A stretch of DNA of 7,985 nucleotides. Source: Planctomycetaceae bacterium. Its GTDB lineage: Bacteria > Planctomycetota > Planctomycetia > Planctomycetales > Planctomycetaceae. The notes below the pieces were generated by a model, which saw nothing but the letters and a program-made list of their open reading frames with translations, had not been told where the DNA came from and did no database searches. The DNA lies in contig CANJZR010000162.1 of NCBI GenBank assembly GCA_947479075.1, positions 1 to 7,985 of the forward strand, read 5' to 3'. Positions within the stretch are counted from its first letter, which is position 1. Every line of letters begins with the position of its first letter. A program made the position numbers and the translations under genes. This document shows, in pieces, positions 1 to 5,178 of the stretch.

Positions 1-1
1 A

Positions 2-175
2 CAGCGCATTCTCGAACTGAAGTTTCAAGGTGCGATGCCCGTGCTGTTCCGACGTCTCGTCGAAGAACAGCAGCTTCAATTGACCTCGTTCTCGAAGTAC
101 CGGACCAGTGTCATAAAATGCGTGCCGCTGGATTGGCTGTCGGGCGATACCATACGAGGAATGGATGATGCCTGA
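2..175 (+). CDS. VTC domain polyphosphate polymerase-like protein, C-terminal end (5' truncated)
   Basis: Reading frame 2 is open from the window edge to a TGA at 173-175 and gives the last 57 residues of a protein. It begins QRILELKFQGAMP, contains LTSFSKYRTSV and ends with GMDDA. An ILELKF strand followed by a helix and then an 'SKY' motif is typical of the end of the VTC/CYTH-like tunnel domain. In that family a Glu/Lys/Arg-lined tunnel binds triphosphate and polyphosphate. VTC proteins make polyphosphate from nucleoside triphosphates in yeast; in bacteria the activity is mostly assumed. The following DUF4956 gene overlaps this one by 11 bases, a common bacterial arrangement that supports the call. 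The N-terminus and most catalytic residues lie outside the window, so activity cannot be judged. Confidence 0.78.
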   Translation, partial: QRILELKFQGAMPVLFRRLVEEQQLQLTSFSKYRTSVIKCVPLDWLSGDTIRGMDDA

Positions 176-854
176 CTGGCTCAAGAACACGTTCGACACG
201 ACGACGACCTCCGTCTCGTGGGATACGCTGACCGTGAGGTTGATTGTCGCATTGGCGTTGGGAATAGCCATCACGGTGATCTACAAGTGGACTCGTCATC
301 TGAGTGGTCAAGCCGGGACATTCCCCGCGACGCTGGTGCTGTTGTGCGTCCTGATCGCGATGGTCACACAAGTGATCGGCGACAACGTGGCTCGCGCGTT
401 CAGTCTGGTTGGAGCATTGTCCATTGTCCGGTTCCGGACTGTGGTGCGAGACACGAAAGATACGGCCTTCGTCATCTTCGCGGTGGCAGTCGGCATGGCG
501 GTTGGAGCCGGCCAGCCAATCGTGGCTGTTGGCGGAATCGCGGTCGTTGGCTTGGCCGCGACACTGTTCCGCGACAGCTCCGATTTCATGATGCCTTTTA
601 ACCGTGAAATCCAGCTCACAGTACGACTGGGCTGGTCGCAGGCCGTGGAGACGCTCATCGTTGAGGCCGTGTCGAAGCACGCCTCAGAGATCGAGCCGCT
701 ATCGGTCAATACTGTCCGGCACGGAGCCGCGATGGAGCTTTCATTCAGGGTTCGGTTGCTCCCCACCGCAAGGCCCACGGAACTCGTGGCCGAACTCAAT
801 CGGATCGAAGGCGTGCAGACGGTTGAGTTGAACACTCAACGCCCGGAGACGTAA
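165..854 (+). CDS. DUF4956 domain membrane protein
   Basis: The product is a 229-residue inner-membrane protein. Hydrophobic segments lie at about residues 24-40, 53-72, 100-117 and 118-135. Between the second and third is the family's hallmark stretch, FSLVGALSIVRFRTVVRD (79-96), followed by TKDTAFVIFAVAVGMAVGAG. The soluble C-terminal part (about 149-226) has a beta-alpha-beta-beta-alpha-beta look resembling the ACT-like tail of MgtC-type proteins (inference). The biochemical role of DUF4956 is unknown. It is often found beside VTC polymerase and CotH-kinase genes, as it is here with VTC, so a role with polyphosphate or at the envelope is plausible. Two adjacent ATGs, at 165 and 168, are possible starts. 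The GAGGA at 156-160 is better spaced for 168 (7 bases) than for 165 (4 bases). The overlap with the upstream gene suggests translational coupling. Confidence 0.88.
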   Translation: MMPDWLKNTFDTTTTSVSWDTLTVRLIVALALGIAITVIYKWTRHLSGQAGTFPATLVLLCVLIAMVTQVIGDNVARAFSLVGALSIVRFRTVVRDTKDTAFVIFAVAVGMAVGAGQPIVAVGGIAVVGLAATLFRDSSDFMMPFNREIQLTVRLGWSQAVETLIVEAVSKHASEIEPLSVNTVRHGAAMELSFRVRLLPTARPTELVAELNRIEGVQTVELNTQRPET

Positions 855-1201
855 TGGGGCGACCCGCATTTGTTCGTGAAGCGGTGCGATATGACTGAAA
901 AGCAAACCGGGAAATAACGGGCGACTTCGTCGCGTTTAAGGGACGGCGGTTGTGTAGGTGAGGAGTGGTTTGGTCACTGGGGCGAGTGTTCGGAGCAGGA
1001 GATGGATCGCGGTGACTTTGATGTGGGCCTCGCTCGACATGACGGTGCGTTTGATCACACACAGGAGTCTCCGGGGGGAGCCGCAAAGATCAACAACCTT
1101 CAACGCTTACGACTAGATCATTGTCCGGATCGTTTCGGAGACAAGGGAACACATTGAGATTGATAAGCAAGCAACCGAAAAACTCCGCAGATGATTCCAC
1201 A
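855..1201. other. Intergenic region between the DUF4956 and AraC genes
   Basis: This 347-base stretch has no convincing intact gene. A small hairpin, GCGAC-TTC-GTCGC (921-933), is followed by GTTTAA. It could be a weak terminator for the upstream pair, but the stem is only 5 bp and the T tract is short. The segment 936-1106 holds a protein-like open stretch on the - strand (listed separately). The promoter of the AraC gene should lie in the right-hand part; no clear -35/-10 pair was recognised. Confidence 0.5.
936..1106 (-). pseudogene. Possible degenerate C-terminal coding remnant
   Basis: On the - strand a 56-codon frame is open between stops at 1109-1107 (TAA) and 938-936 (TAA). It has no good start codon and reads like the end of a real protein: ...RLLCVIKRTVMSSEAH, then IKVTAIHLLLRTLAPVTKPL. 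The pattern of alternating hydrophobic and basic residues differs from the Pro/Arg/Ser-rich shadow frames around it. The short length, the missing start and the upstream stop suggest a relic, perhaps the tail of a transposase. That identity is a guess from appearance only, and no terminal inverted repeats were found. It could equally be a chance open frame. Confidence 0.22.
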
Positions 1202-2170
1202 ATGGCTTTGATTCGGCCTGCGGACGGGAAGTCGGATCCGATGTCATTGTTACTCGACAGCCTGGACCTGAGCTGCCGGGCTGCTGGCGGATCGACATTC
1301 TCGGGTGTCTGGGGCATCCGAGTTTCCCAAGCGGGTCCGAGATTCTATTTGATCACACAAGGGTCCTGTTGGTTTACGGCCGAGGGGCAGCAGTCGATAG
1401 AGGTTCGTGCGGGGCACCTGGTCCTGATTCTGCGAGATCTCCCTCATCGTATTCAGAGTTCGCAAGGCGCTCCGTTGGTGACACTCGATCCGCTTGACTC
1501 ATCGGAAGGGCGACTGTCGGCAACCACGTCAGAAACGTGCTATGCCTCTGCTCCAGTCACTCGACTTGCGGGCGGTGTGGTCTGTCTGGCAACTCACGGC
1601 ACTCATCCGCTGCATGATCTTCTCCCCGATTGTTCTGTGATTGATACTCAGGCTGAGTCGGTGGGAATGCTGGCCGACCTTGCCAGCACATTTGGAAGGC
1701 AGCGGATGGAAGACGGGAGGCAAGGCACGTTGAGTGTCAGCAATCGAATCGCTGCAATCCTGTATCTGGAAGCGGTGCGTGTCTCATTGCTCGTGCGGTC
1801 GCCAGACACAACGGGCTGGCTGAGTGGCATTCGTGATCCCGAGATCGGTCCTGTATTTGCGGCTATGCTGCGGCATCCGGCTCGAAGTTGGACGCTGGAG
1901 TCACTGGCAGCCGTGGGCATGATTTCGCGTTCAAAGTTCGCGAAGCGATTCCGAGATCTCTTGGGGGCGACTCCGATGGAATGTCTGCTGGGCATTCGCA
2001 TGCGGCTGGCGTCAGTCCTGTTGTACCGACAGGATCTCAGTATTAAAGAGATTGCCTGGAAATCGGGTTACAAATCCGATTCGGCATTTGGTCTGGCGTT
2101 CAAACGCTGGCATGGGAGATCACCATTGGAGTTCCGCAGCCACCATCAACGCTCAATTACAGAGAATTGA
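1202..2170 (+). CDS. AraC family transcriptional regulator with N-terminal cupin domain
   Basis: The product is a 322-residue DNA-binding regulator. Residues about 14-170 look like the Cupin_6-type AraC sensor domain: a leading DPMSLLLDSL helix, WGIRVSQAGPRFYLITQGSCW (about 37-57), RAGHLVLILRDLPHRI (about 69-84) and HPLHDLLPD. The C-terminal part (about 215-312) carries the two AraC helix-turn-helix units. The first is WTLESLAAVGMISRSKFAKR, followed by F and the linker GATPMECL; the second is LSIKEIAWKSGYKSDSAFGL, then the family's closing FKRWHGRSPLEFR. The ATG at 1202 gives the usual family length. ATG 1241 is an alternative, as it falls exactly at the conserved domain start with GGGAA 10 bases upstream. 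An upstream TTG at 1121 is open in frame but unlikely. In this subfamily the regulator often controls an adjacent oxidoreductase gene, but none is next to it here, so target and ligand are unknown. Confidence 0.87.
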   Translation: MALIRPADGKSDPMSLLLDSLDLSCRAAGGSTFSGVWGIRVSQAGPRFYLITQGSCWFTAEGQQSIEVRAGHLVLILRDLPHRIQSSQGAPLVTLDPLDSSEGRLSATTSETCYASAPVTRLAGGVVCLATHGTHPLHDLLPDCSVIDTQAESVGMLADLASTFGRQRMEDGRQGTLSVSNRIAAILYLEAVRVSLLVRSPDTTGWLSGIRDPEIGPVFAAMLRHPARSWTLESLAAVGMISRSKFAKRFRDLLGATPMECLLGIRMRLASVLLYRQDLSIKEIAWKSGYKSDSAFGLAFKRWHGRSPLEFRSHHQRSITEN

Positions 2171-2670
2171 TTGGTAACTTGTTGTGTAGAACATCAAGGC
2201 ACGCCGTACAGGTCGATTGATCGAACCCATTTCGCGTGAAAGGTCGCATATCCAACGGAGTATGGCGGAGATTCAATGCCAGACAACGTTATTCGTTTTC
2301 GACATGCCCCGTCAGTTCCACCTCATTGAGCGGCTCGTCTGTGGGGATATTCGCTTCGCGAATCTCGGCCTCGCGTCCCGAAGCGACGGCGCGGCCACAC
2401 AGCTCTGGATCATTTCACTAGAAACGTCAAACACGAAATATCCAGTCCTGAAACTGTTCGAACAGACCAGCGGGATTTGCTGATGGCCTCCTGTATTCCG
2501 GGGCGGCAGGCCGGTCTTCGTATCACGAAAATTGAGAACACCGAGAACAACGACGATTCACCCAAACATTTACGCCCTGATCGCGGAGCGATCAGCGACA
2601 CACGGGAGAGTTGACGGCGATGGCCTCGGCTCGCAGACTGAGGTGCTGCAAGTCAAACGGAGAGAGCCCC
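2171..2670. other. Gene-poor 500-base region upstream of thiS
   Basis: No reading frame here is convincing. Frames of 60-90 codons exist on both strands, but they start at TTG or GTG without a ribosome binding site and have shadow-like composition. Visible structure includes an 8-bp inverted repeat, TCGCTTCG/CGAAGCGA (2351-2358 and 2379-2386, 20-base spacer). A strong short hairpin lies at 2577-2595. The strip about 2490-2600 (GGCGGCAGGCCGG..., then GAGAACACCGAGAACAACGA) has the look of dispersed intergenic repeats in related genomes; this is an impression that needs a genome search. The region must hold the thiS promoter, but no confident -35/-10 pair was found. No TPP riboswitch consensus was recognised. 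Confidence 0.5.
2577..2595 (+). repeat. Perfect 8-bp hairpin upstream of thiS
   Basis: CTGATCGC (2577-2584) and GCGATCAG (2588-2595) are perfect reverse complements around a GGA loop. The hairpin lies 75 bases before the thiS start codon, so it may be in its 5' leader. No T tract follows on either strand, which argues against a simple intrinsic terminator. It could be an RNA stem, a protein-binding palindrome or part of a dispersed repeat. Confidence 0.55.
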
Positions 2671-2871
2671 ATGCGCGTCACAATTAACGGAACAGAACAG
2701 ACCATCGAAGATGGACTGACAATCGCGCAGCTATTGGAAAAGCTGGGGAAGTCGCCCAAGTTCCTGGCGGTCGAGCGGAACTGGGAGCTGGTCCCGCGTA
2801 CGAAGCATGCAGAGAGCCCGATCGCCGAGGGAGACACAATTGAGATCGTCACGCTGGTCGGTGGCGGGTGA
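2671..2871 (+). CDS. thiS: Sulfur carrier protein ThiS
   Basis: The product is 66 residues, the normal length for ThiS, a ubiquitin-fold protein. Its C-terminal glycine is adenylated by ThiF and turned into a thiocarboxylate that donates sulfur to ThiG when the thiazole ring of thiamine is made. It begins MRVTINGTEQ, has the IAQLLEKLG helix at 18-26, the segment FLAVERNWELVPR at 31-43, and ends GDTIEIVTLVGGG with the essential terminal Gly-Gly. The ATG at 2671 fits the family start and has GGAGAG (2659-2664) 6 bases upstream. The frame stays open back to a TTG at 2611, but those extra residues do not belong to the family. No thiG, thiF, thiO or thiE is adjacent. The next gene converges on it, with 11 bases between the stop codons. 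A related beta-grasp carrier for another pathway is less likely, given the ThiS-like ending. Confidence 0.9.
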   Translation: MRVTINGTEQTIEDGLTIAQLLEKLGKSPKFLAVERNWELVPRTKHAESPIAEGDTIEIVTLVGGG

Positions 2872-2882
2872 CCGCGTGGGGA

Positions 2883-4838
2883 CTATTTGACCTCGGAGTC
2901 CGACGATGACGCCTCAGCTGTTTCCTGAGGCAATTCGTCGACGGCGTGCTCGAACTCGAGCAGCTCGATCTCATAGACGAGAGTCGAGTTTGGTGGGACG
3001 ACTTCCTTGAAGCCCTTCTCACCGTACGCCATCGCGGGGGGCACGACCAGGCGGCGTTTGCCACCGACCTTCATGCCCGGAATCCCTTCACGCCATCCGG
3101 GAATCACATCCCGAAGTTCCACCGTGACCGGCTTGTTCTTTTCCACACTGTTCGCAAAGCGTTTGCCGGTACTCAAGTGAGCGATGTAATGAACTGTCAC
3201 TCTGGCTTCTGGAGTGACTGCATCTCCAGCCCCTTCCTGCAGGTCGAGCCAACGGACACCCGATGCCATCGACTGAGTGAGATCACGGATAATCACTCCG
3301 CGAAAATTGACCCGCGTTGAGTGACTTTGCAAGGCGATCGCGCCCATCGGACTCCGCACTGCTGAGATGGCTCGCGTCTCACCGTCCACACGCGTGTTGA
3401 TCTGGGTGAGGTCGATCTCATTGACGAGTTTGTCGTTGATCGTCACTTCCAACCGCTGACCGACGCAACGGACAGCACAGTGATTCCACGTCCCGGCGGG
3501 TTGGGCGGCATCACGGATCTGAGGGGCAGCTGCGAAGTACAGGCTGCCGGTCGCCTGTTGCGGTTGAATGTCTGCGTACTTCTCGGCCTGGTCATCGATC
3601 AACTGGATCTCCAGCCCTTCCAGCGAGGGATTGCCGTGGCCGGGGTACCGTAGCGACACACCGGAGTTGCCTCCGGCAGACAGCTGATACTGGAACCGCA
3701 ATTCGAAGTCACTGTACATCGCCAGAGTCTGGACCCATCCGCCACCGGGGGCCACACAGCTGAGGACTCCGTCCTTGAACTCCCAGGAATCGGCCTTGCC
3801 ATCGATGACTTCCCACCCTGTCAGGTCCTGGTTGTTGAACAAGGCTGTGAAGCCTTCAGGGATTTCGATGTCGGCGGAATTGTCCGGGACGGACGTTCCG
3901 ATGGAAACGGGCGAGACTGGGATTCCCTTAGTTGCAGGGGAAGTCGCAGGCTCTGCGACTGGTCCCTGCTCCGTGGACTCGGATCCAGGGAGAGGAGCTA
4001 GCGATGCCGCATCGGCTCCCTCTGAAGGAGGCAGGACGACAGCGGGCGGAATCTTGCCCACCGCATTCTGGTTCACGTTCCCGTTCGGAACAGCAGCGTT
4101 CTCAGGTGTCTTCGGCCTGGGGTTGATGTGGATGTAGCCCTTCGGTCTGGTGGGCTCGATCGGGTTCGCATTCGCATTCAAAGCAGGCTCACCAGCTTGT
4201 GGTTCCCCGGGAGCGGGAACCGGTTGCGGAGAGGCCTCCTCGGCTGATTTCAGGTCTGCCACATCGTCGGCAAGAGTGGGGGCAGCGCTCTCTGGTTCGG
4301 GCTCCAGCGAAGTCGTGGCGTCGCCACTCCCTGGAAATGGTGCCGGGACGGACGGGGATGGTTGTCCTTCGTCTGCCTCAGCCAATGTAGGCGAAGTATC
4401 GCCGTCGAGAGCTGCCGATGAAGACACCGGCTCTCCACCATCTGGATTCAGCTGCGCTGGCAATCCTTCGGCGGGCTCGGGGAGTTGTTCATGTTCGGGA
4501 ATGGGAAATAGACCGGGCGATGTCACCTTATCGGCCATAAGTGTCGGCTGGGGTTCGCCAGCATCGGGTTCGAGGTTAAAGGGCTGCGGGCCTGGGACCT
4601 CAGCCGTTTCGAGAGCTGAGATCTGCTCTGGGACCGTGCCAACTGGTTCAGCCTGATCGGCCGAAGACAACTCGCCCGTCACAGCAGCGGGGGCAGGAGT
4701 TGTGGCGACCTCGACGGGAGTAAATGACTCCTGGGGAGCTTCGACGCATCCCGCCATGACAGCGAGCCATGCGGAACTGGTCCATGCCGCGTTCCGAGCC
4801 ATCCGATTCAGCAGCCGATGTCGATTTGATGAAGACAC
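2883..4838 (-). CDS. Lipoprotein with 3-keto-disaccharide hydrolase (DUF1080) and FKBP-type prolyl isomerase domains
   Basis: The product is a 651-residue exported protein. A signal peptide ends in a lipobox, VMAGC, with Cys31 as the likely lipidated residue. Residues about 34-325 form a low-complexity Pro/Glu/Ala/Ser linker with loose GEP and PTLxAD repeats. Residues about 326-520 match the DUF1080 / 3-keto-disaccharide hydrolase jelly-roll fold: GFTALFNNQDLTGWE, NSGVSLRYPG (391-400), LEGLEIQLIDD (406-416), GTWNHCAVRC and a closing VNFRGVIIRDL. Residues about 545-630 are an FKBP domain, with VHYIAHLSTGKRF, VIPGWREGIPGMKVGGKRR, PPAMAYG and PPNSTLVYEIELL. FKBPs catalyse prolyl cis-trans isomerisation. 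Most ligand-pocket positions are kept, but the usual Phe-Asp pair is Phe561-Ala562, and Tyr622 replaces a Phe. The start is GTG, favoured by a strong AAGGAAGG 7 bases upstream; an internal ATG at 4802 is less likely. The protein probably acts in the periplasm or at the cell surface on glycans and/or folding proteins. Confidence 0.9.
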   Translation of the reverse strand: MSSSNRHRLLNRMARNAAWTSSAWLAVMAGCVEAPQESFTPVEVATTPAPAAVTGELSSADQAEPVGTVPEQISALETAEVPGPQPFNLEPDAGEPQPTLMADKVTSPGLFPIPEHEQLPEPAEGLPAQLNPDGGEPVSSSAALDGDTSPTLAEADEGQPSPSVPAPFPGSGDATTSLEPEPESAAPTLADDVADLKSAEEASPQPVPAPGEPQAGEPALNANANPIEPTRPKGYIHINPRPKTPENAAVPNGNVNQNAVGKIPPAVVLPPSEGADAASLAPLPGSESTEQGPVAEPATSPATKGIPVSPVSIGTSVPDNSADIEIPEGFTALFNNQDLTGWEVIDGKADSWEFKDGVLSCVAPGGGWVQTLAMYSDFELRFQYQLSAGGNSGVSLRYPGHGNPSLEGLEIQLIDDQAEKYADIQPQQATGSLYFAAAPQIRDAAQPAGTWNHCAVRCVGQRLEVTINDKLVNEIDLTQINTRVDGETRAISAVRSPMGAIALQSHSTRVNFRGVIIRDLTQSMASGVRWLDLQEGAGDAVTPEARVTVHYIAHLSTGKRFANSVEKNKPVTVELRDVIPGWREGIPGMKVGGKRRLVVPPAMAYGEKGFKEVVPPNSTLVYEIELLEFEHAVDELPQETAEASSSDSEVK

Positions 4839-4845
4839 GGACCGA

Positions 4846-4853
4846 CCTTCCTT
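4846..4853 (-). promoter_or_regulatory. Ribosome binding site of the DUF1080-FKBP gene
   Basis: Read on the - strand this is AAGGAAGG, close to a perfect Shine-Dalgarno sequence, with 7 bases to the GTG at 4838. It decides for the GTG start over the ATG 36 bases downstream at 4802. Confidence 0.7.
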
Positions 4854-5096
4854 GATCGATGTGGGCGAACCAGAGCATGGCCCGCGCGATGACGAACTGA
4901 CCGCCTGACCAGACAGACAACTTCTCAGTCCTCGGTTTGTACGTCAGAGGGAGTCGAACGACCGCATCGATCTGAACAAGATGCTGGCGCCCCGGCGAAA
5001 AGTGCCGTCTAATTACCGGCGATTGACATGCATTCGGCAAATCCTGCCTACGCAATGCGCCGGGAGGCGATTTGAGACATGGATGGCCATCACGTG

Positions 5097-5147
5097 AAAA
5101 CAGGGGCTGCCCCGTGCGCATCACTGCGTCGTACGAGATGCCCCTGT
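5097..5147 (-). terminator. Probable intrinsic terminator after the 490-residue protein gene
   Basis: On the - strand, ACAGGGGC (5147-5140) pairs with GCCCCTGT (5107-5100), and the stem runs into TTTT (5100-5097). The 32-base interior has a small extra stem, CGCA-GTGA-TGCG. It starts 31 bases past the TAG stop at 5181-5179, as expected for a terminator of that gene. The loop is long and the T tract short, so efficiency may be modest. Confidence 0.42.
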
Positions 5148-5178
5148 GTCTCAGGTCTCCCAGCGTTCCACAGACGGA

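Larger units (their letters stand above)
4839..5178. other. Intergenic region between two - strand genes
   Basis: These 340 bases separate the stop of the 490-residue protein gene from the start of the lipoprotein gene. They hold the ribosome binding site of the lipoprotein gene on the left and a terminator-like hairpin on the right (both listed separately). The lipoprotein promoter is expected in about 4860-5080. TTGCCG and TAATTA are present on the - strand near 5030-5000 but with 19-base spacing, so this is only a weak candidate. Open frames crossing the region continue out of frame into the neighbouring genes and look like shadows. Confidence 0.5.

Noticed and set aside
111..835. Long - strand frames opposite the DUF4956 gene
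   Set aside because: They are shadows: the + strand protein has clear family motifs and membrane segments, while the opposite frames have His/Arg/Asp- or Ser/Thr-rich composition with no recognisable domain.
1121..1201. N-terminal extension of the AraC protein from a TTG at 1121
   Set aside because: The added 27 residues do not match the family start, there is no ribosome binding site, and an ATG at 1202 gives the normal length.
2217..2483. 88-codon + strand frame in the gene-poor region
   Set aside because: It starts at TTG without a ribosome binding site and has no recognisable motif.
2410..2601. 63-codon - strand frame diverging from thiS
   Set aside because: It starts at GTG inside the hairpin region, lacks a ribosome binding site and looks like a translated intergenic repeat.
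2575..2670. TPP riboswitch ahead of thiS
   Set aside because: CTGAGG and CCTGATC-like pieces are present, but in the reverse of the required order, and the rest of the consensus is missing.
4150..4656. 168-codon + strand frame opposite the lipoprotein linker
   Set aside because: Its Gly/Ser/Ala-rich composition mirrors the Pro/Glu/Ala-rich linker on the other strand; it is a shadow.
5023..5055. Possible + strand promoter with TTGACA
   Set aside because: No -10-like element lies at suitable spacing and no + strand gene follows.
4648..5124. 158-codon - strand frame crossing the lipoprotein start
   Set aside because: It overlaps the lipoprotein N-terminus in another frame, contradicts the strong ribosome binding site and GTG start, and has no domain.
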